NCBI RefSeq assembly: GCF_003043945.1
Contig: NZ_PYXG01000001.1
Span: forward strand, 930,001 to 994,000
DNA length: 64,000 nt
Direction: 5' to 3'
From: Prevotella sp. oral taxon 376
GTDB lineage: Bacteria > Bacteroidota > Bacteroidia > Bacteroidales > Bacteroidaceae
Every line of letters begins with the position of its first letter. Position 1 is the stretch's first letter. Below are positions 35,063-44,386 of the stretch, one piece after another. Below the pieces are notes generated by a model that did not search any database, was not told the origin of the DNA, and saw nothing but the letters and a program-made list of their open reading frames with translations. Position numbers and translations under genes: made by a program.

Positions 35063-36397
35063 TCAGCGGTCTGCCTCCTCGCCGAAGAGCGTCGCGCTGG
35101 TGCTCCTCGTAATCCTCACGCGCACGGTTTCGCCGATGTGGTGGTTGCCTCGGTCGATGACCACGACCTTGTTTTGCGGCGTGCGCCCCATCAGTTGCTG
35201 GCGGCTTCGTTTCGAGAATCCCTCGATGAGGACCTCGAACTCCCTGCCCTCGTCTTTCTTGTTCTGCTCCGCGCTGACCTCGGTCTGCAGGTGGATGAGC
35301 TCGTTGAGTCGTCTCACTTTCACCTCCTCGGGCACATTGTCGGGCAGATGCTTGGCCGCATAGGTGCCCGGACGCTCGGAATACTTGAACATGAAGGCGC
35401 TGTCAAAGCCCACTTCACGGACGAGCGAGAGCGTGAGCTGCTGGTCTTCCTCCGTCTCGTCGTGATAGCCCACGAAGATGTCGGTCGTGATGCCGCAGTC
35501 GGGAATGATTCGCCGGATGGCGGCAATCTTGTTCAGGTAGTCCTCACGGGTGTATTTGCGGTTCATGAGGCGCAGCACCTTGTCGCTTCCGCTTTGTGCC
35601 GGGAAGTGGAGATGGTGGCAGAGATTGGGCTCCTCGGCTATGGCGTGGAGGATGTCTTCGGTCATATCCTCGGGATTGGAGGTGGTGAAGCGCACGCGCA
35701 TGGCGGGCACGGCCTGTGCCACCTTGTGCAGGAGTTGGGCAAAGGAGGTGCCGTTCTCGGGGCGTTTGCCATTGGGAAGCAGGCCGTAGGAGTTCACATT
35801 CTGTCCTAACAGGGTAACTTCCTTGAAACCTTTCTGCTCCAGGTCCCTCACTTCTCGCAGGATGCTCTCCACATCGCGGCTGCGCTCGCGCCCCCGGGTA
35901 AACGGCACGATGCAGTAGTGGCAAAAGTTGTTGCAGCCGCGCATGATGCTCACGAAGCCGCTCACATGGCTTGCGCCGATGCGCTGCGGCACGATATCGC
36001 GGTAGGTCTCCGTGGTGGAAAGCTCGATGTTCATGGCGTTGTGCCCGTTCTCGCACTGCGCGATCATGTCGGGCAGGTTGAGGTAAGAGTCGGGGCCGCA
36101 CACCAGGTTGGCATAGTGGTTTTGTATGAGATCGTCCTTCACGCGCTCGGCCATGCAGCCCAGGACACCGAGGATGACCTTGCGGCCTTTCTTCTGTTCG
36201 GCATGGAGGGTGTCCAGGCGGTGGTAAATCTTGTTTTCGGCGTTCTCTCGCACCGAGCAGGTGTTCATGAAGATGGCGTCGGCATCGGCCTCGTTCTCGC
36301 ACAATTCATAGCCGGCCATGCCCATTACGGAGGCCACGACCTCGCTGTCGGCCACATTCATCTGGCATCCGTAGGTTTCTATATATAGCTTCTTCAT
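35063..36397 (-). CDS. miaB: tRNA-2-methylthio-N6-dimethylallyladenosine synthase
   Basis: A 444-residue methylthiotransferase of full length. The N-terminal MTTase domain has the auxiliary-cluster cysteines Cys11, Cys47 and Cys81; the radical-SAM motif GCNNFCHYC gives Cys155, Cys159 and Cys162; a TRAM domain (about 380-442) ends the protein. It adds the methylthio group to i6A37 in tRNAs reading UNN codons. The start overlaps the stop of the PAP2 gene by four bases, yet a full promoter inside that gene could also drive it alone. Confidence 0.96.
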   Translation of the reverse strand: MKKLYIETYGCQMNVADSEVVASVMGMAGYELCENEADADAIFMNTCSVRENAENKIYHRLDTLHAEQKKGRKVILGVLGCMAERVKDDLIQNHYANLVCGPDSYLNLPDMIAQCENGHNAMNIELSTTETYRDIVPQRIGASHVSGFVSIMRGCNNFCHYCIVPFTRGRERSRDVESILREVRDLEQKGFKEVTLLGQNVNSYGLLPNGKRPENGTSFAQLLHKVAQAVPAMRVRFTTSNPEDMTEDILHAIAEEPNLCHHLHFPAQSGSDKVLRLMNRKYTREDYLNKIAAIRRIIPDCGITTDIFVGYHDETEEDQQLTLSLVREVGFDSAFMFKYSERPGTYAAKHLPDNVPEEVKVRRLNELIHLQTEVSAEQNKKDEGREFEVLIEGFSKRSRQQLMGRTPQNKVVVIDRGNHHIGETVRVRITRSTSATLFGEEADR

Positions 36398-37377
36398 CTC
36401 TTTTTCCTTCTTTTGCTTGGGGGTGCAAATGTACTCATTTTATTTGAAACGGCCAACAAACCGTAGAAGAATGCCGCGCCCGTGAAGAATCCTGCTATGG
36501 CATCGACGACATAATGGGCCTGAATGTAGACCGTGGCGAGGCACAGGAAAATAAAGACGGGCAGCACGATGAAGAAGAGCGACTTGCTCTCCGCCTTCAG
36601 AATGAGCAGCATGCAAACGGTGGCCACGCCCACATGCGAGCTGGGGAAGGCGGCCGTGGGGCGTTCGCCGGTTTGCTTGGCGGTCTCCACGAGCTGATAG
36701 AACACCCCGTTGGTATATCCCGGAGAGGGCAGGCAGTCGGTGTGATGGTTGAAGTAATCTCCCAAGGAGGGGAATACGCCCTTGGCAATCTGGTCGATGC
36801 CCACGGCCTTGTAATAGAAGGTGGGGCCCACCACGGGCAGCAGGTCGAAGATGACATAGAAGAGGAAAAACGAGCCCATGATGATGAACACGCACTTCTG
36901 GAACTCGTCATGGCGGCGGAAGAAATACCACAAGGCCACCAGCGCGATGATGAAATAATACATGGAGTAGCCCATATCCATCAGCTCGCTGACGAGGGGC
37001 GACGGCAATGCCTTGGCAAAAAGCAGGGCAGGCTGGAAGCCGAAGAGGGCCTGGTCGGCCTCGGCAAACCAGTGGTCGAGGTTGGGGAAGATGCGGTTGA
37101 TCTCGTAAGTGTCGGGATACCATACGCTCAGGAGTGCCATCTGGGGCAGCACCCGCAGGAATTCGGTGAACCGGCAGGGCACGAGCCGGTAGACAATCCA
37201 CAGGGCGGCGGTCATGGCGAGGATGCGCACGCGGCCCACGATCATCGACTCCGGGTTTTCTAACTTCGTATAGGCGAAGAAGGTGAAGGCAAGGGTGAGC
37301 AGGAGATAGGTGATGACCACCCACTCGAAAGGATAGAGCCCCTTGCGGGGATTGTGCTCTATTTTGAACAAGTTCAT
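36394..37377 (-). CDS. PAP2-family membrane phosphatase/phosphotransferase (Aur1/Ipt1-like)
   Basis: A 327-residue protein with about seven membrane helices. The PAP2 catalytic motifs are seen as AAFPSSHVGVATVCM (about 240-254, motif C2 with His) and YIQAHYVVDAIAGFF (about 286-300, motif C3 with His and Asp). The layout, with helices before a late catalytic block, resembles the Aur1/Ipt1 inositolphosphotransferase group. It might dephosphorylate or transfer a headgroup on a sphingolipid or undecaprenyl carrier. The ATG at 37377, two bases after the epimerase stop, is preferred to the one at 37389 that overlaps it. Confidence 0.82.
   Translation of the reverse strand: MNLFKIEHNPRKGLYPFEWVVITYLLLTLAFTFFAYTKLENPESMIVGRVRILAMTAALWIVYRLVPCRFTEFLRVLPQMALLSVWYPDTYEINRIFPNLDHWFAEADQALFGFQPALLFAKALPSPLVSELMDMGYSMYYFIIALVALWYFFRRHDEFQKCVFIIMGSFFLFYVIFDLLPVVGPTFYYKAVGIDQIAKGVFPSLGDYFNHHTDCLPSPGYTNGVFYQLVETAKQTGERPTAAFPSSHVGVATVCMLLILKAESKSLFFIVLPVFIFLCLATVYIQAHYVVDAIAGFFTGAAFFYGLLAVSNKMSTFAPPSKRRKKR
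36426..36456 (-). promoter_or_regulatory. Internal promoter for miaB
   Basis: On the minus strand TTG (36456-36454) and TACATTTG (36433-36426) are 20 bp apart, inside the last 65 bases of the PAP2 gene. The leader to the miaB ATG is about 25 nt. Confidence 0.6.
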
Positions 37378-37379
37378 GC

Positions 37380-38375
37380 TTAAAGCCATTGGTTTTCCTT
37401 ATACCACTTGATGGTGAGACGCGTCCCCTCCTTCAGGTCGAAGCGGGGTTTATAGCCAAGTTCATCCATGGCGGGTTCGATGTCGCACCGCCAGTTGCGC
37501 TGGCGCAGGATATTATACTTGTCGTTGTTGAGGGCTGAGATTTTCCCCGTGCGCCTTGCGCGGAGCTCCCCGAGATAGGTTGCGATGCGCAGCACCCATA
37601 TAGGGGCCTTGACGCGGATCCACCACGGATGCCCGAGCTCCTCGCGGATGTAGTTGCTGAAGGCGGCCGACTGATAGACCTTTCCGTCGCTCAGGAAATA
37701 CTTGCGGCCGTTCATGCCGCGGTCGAGGGCGAGAAACACGGCCTGCACCACATCGAGCACATAGACAAAGGTGATGTCCTGCCGCCTGAAGCCGACGCTG
37801 AAGTCGGTGTGCGCCTTGATCGACTTGGCCATGAGGAAATAGTCTTTCTCCCGCGGGCCGTATACTCCCGTGGGTCGCAGAATGATGTAGGGGAAGTTGC
37901 TGCCGATGGAGTCGAGGAACCGTTCAGCCTCCAGCTTGCTCTTCCCGTATGCCGTGTTCGGCCTCGGGAGGTCGTGCTCGGTGATTTCCTGATAGGGCTG
38001 CCGCTCCTTGATAGCCCCGAAAACGGAGAGCGAACTCAGGTAGACGAATCTTCTGACGGGCATCCGCAGGGCCAGCAGAGCCTCCGCGAGGTTCTTCGTT
38101 CCCTCGTAGTTTATCTTGTAGAAGTCGGCCGGGTTCAGGCATTTCGTGGCTCCCGCGGCATGCACGATGTAGTCGAACGCATGGCCCTCGAGCTGCTCTT
38201 CGAGCCGTTGCCGGGAAGAGAGGTCGAGCTCGATGAAGTGGATGCGTCCGTCCTGCAGGTACTGCCTGGAGGAAGTCTTCCTGACGGCGGCCCATGTCTC
38301 GAAGCCCCGCTTGAGGGCTTCCTCCACGATGAAGCTCCCGATGAAGCCGCTGGCACCCGTGATAAGTATCTTCAT
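37380..38375 (-). CDS. NAD-dependent epimerase/dehydratase (extended SDR)
   Basis: A 331-residue Rossmann enzyme. The dinucleotide-binding GASGFIGSFIVEEAL opens it; YLSSLSVFG and the catalytic Tyr-Lys pair in PNTAYGKSKLEAERF (about 140-154) are present, followed by ILRPTGVYGP. This is an extended SDR acting on a nucleotide sugar or a similar ligand; the precise substrate is not evident. It is the first gene of a three-gene operon with PAP2 and miaB, behind a strong promoter. Confidence 0.88.
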   Translation of the reverse strand: MKILITGASGFIGSFIVEEALKRGFETWAAVRKTSSRQYLQDGRIHFIELDLSSRQRLEEQLEGHAFDYIVHAAGATKCLNPADFYKINYEGTKNLAEALLALRMPVRRFVYLSSLSVFGAIKERQPYQEITEHDLPRPNTAYGKSKLEAERFLDSIGSNFPYIILRPTGVYGPREKDYFLMAKSIKAHTDFSVGFRRQDITFVYVLDVVQAVFLALDRGMNGRKYFLSDGKVYQSAAFSNYIREELGHPWWIRVKAPIWVLRIATYLGELRARRTGKISALNNDKYNILRQRNWRCDIEPAMDELGYKPRFDLKEGTRLTIKWYKENQWL

Positions 38376-38403
38376 TCTTTCCTATTGAAATTGATTCCGG
38401 CTG

Positions 38404-38435
38404 CAAAGGTAATCCAAAAAAGCGGGGTTCGCAAA
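38404..38435 (-). promoter_or_regulatory. Promoter of the epimerase-PAP2-miaB operon
   Basis: On the minus strand TTTG (38435-38432) and TACCTTTG (38411-38404) are 20 bp apart, about 28 bp before the ATG. Confidence 0.8.
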
Positions 38436-38534
38436 AATGTATGGATAATTTTATTGTTTTTTCAAGAATACCAGCCTCTTAGACCCGGCGGGACGGGCGA
38501 TTCCCCCCGCTGTTCCTTTCGGCGGCCTCCTGCC

Positions 38535-38601
38535 TGACAATTTCGCCGAATTTGTGGGACGAAATCGCCGATTTCGTCGGTCAATCTCGCCGATTTTGTC
38601 A
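38535..38601. repeat. 67-bp triple-palindromic dispersed repeat, copy 2
   Basis: Complete but the most diverged copy (TGACAATTTCGCCGAATTTG at the left end), in the 578-bp gap between the divergent epimerase and RNase R genes. Its right third is identical to the other copies. Apart from the epimerase promoter and an imperfect -7 box (TTAATTTG, 38918-38925) before rnr, I see nothing else in this gap. Confidence 0.85.
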
Positions 38602-38953
38602 ACAGGGAGACCGTCTCCCGCCTTCCTCCCAGCCGACTGCCGCCTCGATGATTGCCGACTTCAGCCTCTCTTCTAATCTTCTGCCATCCTCATATGCTGG
38701 AAGATCTCTTCGGGTGGAAGCTGTGATTTATTGTGAGAACAGACCTTAGGATAAACCGTAAGCGATGTCTGGGCCGCATGCCCGAGGCATCGTTTTTCGC
38801 GCGGGGCAGTCTCTCCGCTTCCCTTGTTGCTGGCCTCTCGCGGGAGAAAAAACGCTCCCAGGATGCAAATTTCCATAAATAATGCGGGGGAAATGGTCTT
38901 TTCTCAAATAATTTTAGTTAATTTGCAGCCGGACAAAAAAACATAGAATCATT

Positions 38954-41236
38954 ATGGGAAAAGAAAAAAAAGGAGGGAAGCGCATCACGAAACGGCTGCT
39001 GGCCGAACAGCTCGAGGCGTTCTTCTCCTCGCAACCGGATAAGTCGTTCTCGTTGAAGTACATATTCAAAGCTCTCCATCTTAAGACGCATCCGGCAAAG
39101 ATGCTGGCCATCGACACGATGGAGGAGATGGCGTGGGACGACTTCCTGACCAAGGTCTCGGACACTTCTTACCAGCTGAACACGAAGGGACAGGTGCAGG
39201 AGGGCAGCTTCATCCGCAAGTCGAACGGCAAGAACTCGTTTGTTCCGGATGGTGGCGGCACGCCCATCTTCGTCTCGGAGCGCAACTCGATGTCGGCCCT
39301 GACGGGCGACCGGGTAAGGGTTTCGTTCATGGCTCGCCGCGCGAAGCACATCAAGGAGGCGCAGGTGATAGAGATATTGTCGAGAAAGAAGGATACCTTC
39401 GTAGGCCGGCTGCGGGTGGATAGGGACATCGCGTTCCTCGTAACCAACGAGGCGCTCTTCACCCACGACATCCTCGTGCCGAAGAAGAAGCTGAAGGGAG
39501 GGAAGACGGACGACAAGGCCGTGGTGCGGATTACGCAATGGCCGGACGCCGGCCACAAGAACCTGGTAGGGGAGGTGGTGGACATTCTCGGACAGACGGG
39601 CGATAACGACACCGAAATGAACACCATCCTGGCGCAGTACGGGCTGCCTTACAGATATCCGAAAGCCGTGGAGAAAGCCGCTGAGAGGATTTCCGGTGAA
39701 ATCACCGAGCAGGACTTGAAAGAACGGGAAGACTGTCGCGGCGTGTGGACTTGTACCATTGACCCCGCCGATGCCAAGGACTTCGACGACGCGCTGAGCA
39801 TCAAGAAGATCAGGAAAGGCCTCTGGGAGGTGGGCGTCCATATTGCCGATGTGTCGCATTATGTGAAGGAGGGCGACATCATCGACCGTGAGGCACAGAA
39901 GCGCGCCACCTCGATCTATCTCGTAGACCGCACCATTCCGATGCTCCCCGAGCGTCTCTGCAACTTCGTGTGCTCGCTGCGGCCCGACGAGGACAAGCTC
40001 TGCTATAGCGTCATCTTCGACATGAACGATGAGGCCGAAGTACTCAGGTATCGCATCGTGCATACCATTATCCGTTCCAACCGTCGCTATGCCTACGAGG
40101 ACGCGCAGCGTCTGCTGGAGCAGAACGGGGTGGTAGACGGTACGGGAGAACCCGCCCCGAATCCGGGGAAGGCAGGCTATAAGGGCGAGTATGCTGAGGA
40201 AATCATCACCCTCGACCGCCTTGCGAAAAGGCTGCGTGCGCTGCGGTTCAAGAACGGGAGCGTGAAGTTCGACTCCGAGGAGCTTCACTTCGATGTCGAC
40301 GAGAAGGGAAAGCCCGTCCGCTGCTACTTTAAACGCTCGAAAGACGCCAACAAACTCATTGAGGAATTTATGTTGCTAGCCAATAAAACGGTGGCAGAAA
40401 GCGTAGGAAAGACCGTCAGGGGCAAGAAGGCCAAGGTCTTGCCTTATCGCATTCATGACAATCCGGATCCCCAGAAGATGGAAACCCTGCGCGAGTACAT
40501 CGTCCGTTTCGGCTATAAAGTGAAGACCGACGGTACCAAGGGGGCAATTGCAAAGTCTATCAACAAGCTCATGGACGATTGCGAGGGCCGTCCCGAGCAG
40601 AAGCTGGTGCAGACGGTGGCTCTCCGGGCCATGATGAAGGCCAAGTATTCGGTGCATAATATCGGGCATTTCGGGCTGGCCTTCGACTACTACACCCATT
40701 TCACAAGCCCTATTCGCCGCTATCCCGATACGATGGTGCATCGACTGCTTACCCGCTATGCGGGGGGTGGCCGCTCCGTCAACGAGAAGCATTACGAAGA
40801 GCTCTGTGAGCATTGTTCCGACATGGAGCAGATTGCCCAGAATGCCGAACGCGACTCCATTAAGTATAAAATGGTAGAGTTTATGGGAGCGCATATAGGT
40901 GAAGAATACGACGCTCATGTCAGCGGGGTTACGGCTTATGGTATCTATGCCGAGATAGACGAGAACCATTGCGAGGGCATGATACCGATGCGAGACCTTG
41001 ACGATGACTACTATGAGTTCGACGAACGCAACTTCTGCCTCGTGGGGCGCAGGCATCACAATCGCTATCAGCTGGGCGATTCCGTGCGTATCCTTGTAGC
41101 AAAGGCTGACCTTGAGAAGCGGCAGCTCGACTTCACGATAGCCGGAAGCAAGTGCATGGAGAACCGTAATCGGCAAGAGAACAGCCCGTTTTCTCCCAAG
41201 GGAGCATCGCCAAAGAAAAGCAGACGGCGCAGATAG
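38954..41236 (+). CDS. rnr: Ribonuclease R
   Basis: A 760-residue RNase II-family 3'-5' exoribonuclease. An N-terminal helix-turn-helix region (about 15-80) and cold-shock domains precede the RNB catalytic domain, in which DPADAKDFDDALSI (about 267-280) supplies the metal-binding aspartates; HFTSPIRRYPDTMVH (about 583-597) is the RNB C-terminal signature. An S1 domain (about 650-735) and a basic tail (KKSRRRR) end the protein. It degrades structured RNA in decay and rRNA quality control. Followed closely by the hemolysin III gene. Confidence 0.95.
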   Translation: MGKEKKGGKRITKRLLAEQLEAFFSSQPDKSFSLKYIFKALHLKTHPAKMLAIDTMEEMAWDDFLTKVSDTSYQLNTKGQVQEGSFIRKSNGKNSFVPDGGGTPIFVSERNSMSALTGDRVRVSFMARRAKHIKEAQVIEILSRKKDTFVGRLRVDRDIAFLVTNEALFTHDILVPKKKLKGGKTDDKAVVRITQWPDAGHKNLVGEVVDILGQTGDNDTEMNTILAQYGLPYRYPKAVEKAAERISGEITEQDLKEREDCRGVWTCTIDPADAKDFDDALSIKKIRKGLWEVGVHIADVSHYVKEGDIIDREAQKRATSIYLVDRTIPMLPERLCNFVCSLRPDEDKLCYSVIFDMNDEAEVLRYRIVHTIIRSNRRYAYEDAQRLLEQNGVVDGTGEPAPNPGKAGYKGEYAEEIITLDRLAKRLRALRFKNGSVKFDSEELHFDVDEKGKPVRCYFKRSKDANKLIEEFMLLANKTVAESVGKTVRGKKAKVLPYRIHDNPDPQKMETLREYIVRFGYKVKTDGTKGAIAKSINKLMDDCEGRPEQKLVQTVALRAMMKAKYSVHNIGHFGLAFDYYTHFTSPIRRYPDTMVHRLLTRYAGGGRSVNEKHYEELCEHCSDMEQIAQNAERDSIKYKMVEFMGAHIGEEYDAHVSGVTAYGIYAEIDENHCEGMIPMRDLDDDYYEFDERNFCLVGRRHHNRYQLGDSVRILVAKADLEKRQLDFTIAGSKCMENRNRQENSPFSPKGASPKKSRRRR

Positions 41237-41251
41237 CAGGCATTGGAGGAA

Positions 41252-41917
41252 ATGGCGAGACAGGAGAGGAAACCATTCTTTACCCGCAGTGAGGAACGAT
41301 GGAACTCGTGGAGCCATGCGGGAGGCGTTCTGTTGGGCGTGGTGTTTGGCGTCGTTTTCCTCGTGTGGTGCTTCCGGGAACATGACGGATGGGCTACGGT
41401 GGGCGTCAGCCTCTATCTTTTCGGCATGCTCTGTTCGTATCTGGCATCGACGATATACCATGCCGTAACGGATCACAGCAAGTGGAAAGAACGCCTCCGC
41501 AAGTGGGATCACGCCGCCATCTACTGGCATATAGCGGGTTCTTACTCCCCCATCACGCTTGTGGCTCTCCGGGAAAGCGGCCTGTGGGGCTGGGGATTGT
41601 TTGGTTTCGTTTGGCTTTGTGCCATTAGCGGTACGATCGTCTCTTTCCGAAAACTCAGCGACCACAGTAATTTCGAGACACTGTGCTTTGTGGGCATGGG
41701 ACTTTCCGTGCTTGTGGCGTTCAAGCCTTTAATGGATGCGGTCAGCACGGAAGCCGTTGTCTGGATTATTTCCGAAGGAGTCGCATATATCACAGGGGCG
41801 GCTTTCTATAGCTTCCACAAGCGTAGATATATGCACACGGTGTTCCATTTCTTCGTACTTTTAGGCTCCGTCTGCCATATCATTGCCGTTTGGGACATCC
41901 TGCTGGAATACTTGTAG
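41252..41917 (+). CDS. Hemolysin III (PAQR/YqfA) family membrane protein
   Basis: A 221-residue integral membrane protein with about seven helices. NSWSHAGGVLLG, STIYHAVTDHSKW (about 72-84), WDHAAIYWHIAGSYSP (about 92-107) and the final HTVFHFFVLLGSVCHI with its histidines are the conserved PAQR blocks that bind zinc in the eukaryotic adiponectin receptors. Lipid-related hydrolase activity is proposed for the family; the name hemolysin is historical. The ATG at 41252 follows GGAGGAA very closely; a TTG at 41243 is an alternative start. It begins 15 bp after rnr. Confidence 0.9.
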   Translation: MARQERKPFFTRSEERWNSWSHAGGVLLGVVFGVVFLVWCFREHDGWATVGVSLYLFGMLCSYLASTIYHAVTDHSKWKERLRKWDHAAIYWHIAGSYSPITLVALRESGLWGWGLFGFVWLCAISGTIVSFRKLSDHSNFETLCFVGMGLSVLVAFKPLMDAVSTEAVVWIISEGVAYITGAAFYSFHKRRYMHTVFHFFVLLGSVCHIIAVWDILLEYL

Positions 41918-41941
41918 GCAAACAAGAAAGTTCTCTGTCTC

Positions 41942-42790
41942 CTACCTCCCTTTCATGAATTTCTTGATCTCGGGAAGCCGTCGCAGGGCGAGGTCGCGGC
42001 CGACCTGATAGGTATCCATCATCTCTTTCGGGTCATGACAGATGTGTCCGATCTTCAGTTTCTCCTCCGAGCGGAGCACGAGAGCCATACCGTCGGCCTC
42101 CTGATGCCGCACATACGCCTTCTGCTCGTTATATGCCCGGGGTCTGCGGCGCAAGGCTTCTACGAGTGCGGGATACCGGTGGAGTGTTGCTTTCATGAGT
42201 CCGAACATCCGATAGGGCGTCTTCACATACTCGCGGGGTTGCGTCTCGATGACGATGTTGCGGGCGTAGCCGATACTTTCGAAGAACTTTAGCGGAATAG
42301 AATCCGTGATTCCGCCGTCCAGCATGCGGTGCCCTTCCAGTTCCACGGGCCTTGCGGCAATCGGCATTGAGGCCGATGCCCGTATCCATTCATAGCTCTC
42401 ATAGCCGCCGCTCATGATTTTCTTATAGACGGGTTTCCCCGTGTCGATGTCCGAGCAGACAACATAGAACTCCATCGGGTTGGCTTCGAACGCCTTTGCG
42501 TCAAAGATATCTAACTTCTCCGGGATGTGGTGATAACCGAATTCTGCCCCGAAAAGGTCGCCCGTCATGAGCAGTGAGCGCAGGCTGCAGTAGCGCCACT
42601 CCTTGGCAAAGCGCTGGTTGTATCGGATGACTCGCCCCGGCTGTCCCGACTTGTAGTTGCAGCCGAAGGCAGCACCTGCCGACACCCCGATCATCCCGTC
42701 GAAGCAAATGCCGTTCTCCAGCATCACATCCAGACACCCCGCAGAGAACAATCCCCGGAGGGCCCCACCTTCAAGCACGAGTCCAGTCAT
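41942..42790 (-). CDS. Patatin-like phospholipase
   Basis: A 282-residue cytoplasmic-type patatin without signal peptide. The oxyanion-hole sequence EGGALRGLFSAG (about 7-18), nucleophile elbow GVSAG with Ser37 and the catalytic aspartate in MLDGGITDSIP are present. It resembles the YjjU group of single-domain bacterial patatins, acting as lipid acyl hydrolases. It converges on the hemolysin III gene and is separated by 55 bp from upp downstream of it in coordinate, both on the minus strand. Confidence 0.9.
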   Translation of the reverse strand: MTGLVLEGGALRGLFSAGCLDVMLENGICFDGMIGVSAGAAFGCNYKSGQPGRVIRYNQRFAKEWRYCSLRSLLMTGDLFGAEFGYHHIPEKLDIFDAKAFEANPMEFYVVCSDIDTGKPVYKKIMSGGYESYEWIRASASMPIAARPVELEGHRMLDGGITDSIPLKFFESIGYARNIVIETQPREYVKTPYRMFGLMKATLHRYPALVEALRRRPRAYNEQKAYVRHQEADGMALVLRSEEKLKIGHICHDPKEMMDTYQVGRDLALRRLPEIKKFMKGR

Positions 42791-42845
42791 AGGTTCTATG
42801 GTTAAAAGACACCCTTTTTAAAACGGAATCTACAGGGAACTGATC

Positions 42846-43505
42846 TTACAGTTTGTCGCCGTAGCACAGGTCGCCGGCATCGCCGAATCCGGGCACGATG
42901 TACTTATGCTCGTTCATGCCGGGGTCGATGGCTGCGCACCAGATGGTGGTCTTGTCGTGGGGAAATACCTTTGCGATGTGGTCGATGCCTTCCGGCGTAG
43001 CAATGACGCAGGCCACATGGATGCGCTTCGGCGTGCCTTTGGTGAGAAAGGCCTTGTAGCCCAGTTCCATGCTGCCGCCCGTAGCGAGCATCGGATCTGC
43101 TATGATGAGGTTCTTCTCGTCGATGCTCGGCGTGGCAAGATACTCGATGTGGATGCCTACTTGATGGTGCTCGGCGTCGGTATACTCACGGTAGGCTGAC
43201 ACGAAAGCGTTTCCCGCATGGTCGAAAATGTTGAGGAAACCGTTGTGGAAGGGCAGTCCAGCCCGGAAGATAGTGGCCAGCACGATCTTGTCCGTAGGCA
43301 CATTCACCTTGGCTATGCCTAATGGGGTGGCAATGTCCTTGGCTTCATAGCTGAGCGTCTTTGAGATTTCGAAGGCCTCATACTCGCCGATGCGCATGAT
43401 GTTGTTACGAAACAGCAGACGGTTTTTCTGATATTCCTTGTCTCGAATCTCGGCCATGTACTGGTTAATGATAGAGTTTTGTTTGCTTAGATCAATAATT
43501 TCCAT
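42846..43505 (-). CDS. upp: Uracil phosphoribosyltransferase
   Basis: A 219-residue type I phosphoribosyltransferase. The PRPP loop is LIIADPMLATGGSM (about 133-146); ATIFRAGLPFHNGF (about 75-88) and the C-terminal YIVPGFGDAGDLCYG, which closes over uracil, are diagnostic for UPRTase. It salvages uracil to UMP. The frame runs on upstream to 43610, but the ATG at 43505 matches the family start and lies just after a full promoter. patatin follows on the same strand after 55 bp. Confidence 0.94.
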   Translation of the reverse strand: MEIIDLSKQNSIINQYMAEIRDKEYQKNRLLFRNNIMRIGEYEAFEISKTLSYEAKDIATPLGIAKVNVPTDKIVLATIFRAGLPFHNGFLNIFDHAGNAFVSAYREYTDAEHHQVGIHIEYLATPSIDEKNLIIADPMLATGGSMELGYKAFLTKGTPKRIHVACVIATPEGIDHIAKVFPHDKTTIWCAAIDPGMNEHKYIVPGFGDAGDLCYGDKL

Positions 43506-43525
43506 GTTGAATTGATAAATTTTTG

Positions 43526-43557
43526 CAAAAGTAGAAAATTCTATCGTATTTTGCAAA
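43526..43557 (-). promoter_or_regulatory. Promoter of upp
   Basis: On the minus strand TTTG (43557-43554) and TACTTTTG (43533-43526) are 20 bp apart; the leader is about 20 nt. Confidence 0.8.
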
Positions 43558-43901
43558 AAGCACACTTGGAAAATCATAAAACCACCTATCTTTTTGCCAC
43601 ATTTAACCAAAAACTAAACAATAACACCTAAGAACCTTTCGGAAAATTGGAGATTAGGACCTAAATATTTTACTCTATAAAATACAAATACATGTAACTA
43701 TTAAGCCGAACTATTATTCCTTTTTGGACAGACATTTAGTTATCCGGCATCGGATAGTGGCGTAACTTGGTTTTATTCTATAATCCCGCTTACGCTTAGT
43801 CTCTGTTCTGACGGTTCAATACCCACTGAAATTTTAGACTCATATTTGTTTGTCTTCCGGAAGAAGCTCACTTTTGCGGCGCAAGAAGCGTTGAGACAGG
43901 T

Positions 43902-44153
43902 CATTCAACTACAGCAAACATAACCATCGAAGGTAATGTGTAGGATGGTAAGAAAAGACATATTAATCCGCAATATTCCACGGAAGCACTTTACACAGCC
44001 GATGGGAAGACATTGGTGTTGGTGATGGCAAGCGATCCGCAAATGCTTGTCGTCGCTCCAGGGACAAGGGAAGTTGCTCCCAAGGCTTTGCCGGGGCTTC
44101 AATCTACAGTGATACCTGTGCGAGTATACATACCGCATTCAATTACCAAAACT
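43902..44153 (+). pseudogene. Decayed fragment of a BspA-like leucine-rich-repeat surface protein
   Basis: Within the 881-bp gap between upp and pckA, one plus-strand frame reads ITIEGNV, stop, DGKKRHI, then NPQYSTEALYTADGKTLV and VVAPGTREVAPKAL. This is the repeat pattern of BspA-type (LRR_5) surface proteins, in which a cap of the form NP.YS...LY..DGKTLV precedes a consensus repeat. It has an internal TAG (about 43953), no start, no signal peptide and loses similarity after about 44153. It is taken as a relic of a larger adhesin gene. The remainder of the gap, 43558-43900, shows nothing I recognise. Confidence 0.55.
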
Positions 44154-44306
44154 AATCATTTCCTTCCGAAAAGGGATGTTCCCGATTCCGAAGGAAATTA
44201 TATTTGTTTTTGCAACTTGCACTTTGCAAAAATGTTTTCAGCAGTAGAGATTTTAAGTTCTTTAACCTAAAAAGGTAGCGCAACTTAGATTTTTACGGGT
44301 CGAAAC

Positions 44307-44337
44307 TTTGCTATTCCATGAGAAATATATAACTTTG
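44307..44337 (+). promoter_or_regulatory. Promoter of pckA
   Basis: TTTG (44307-44310) and TAACTTTG (44330-44337) with 19 bp between; leader about 45 nt. Confidence 0.8.
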
Positions 44338-44386
44338 CATTCGGTTTTAAAGAACTTTTAAACACTCAAAAAAATACAGAAAAGAA

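Noticed and set aside
40376..41665. Minus-strand open frame (429 codons) across rnr and the hemolysin III gene
   Set aside because: Both sense genes are complete and recognisable; the antisense product shows no family features.
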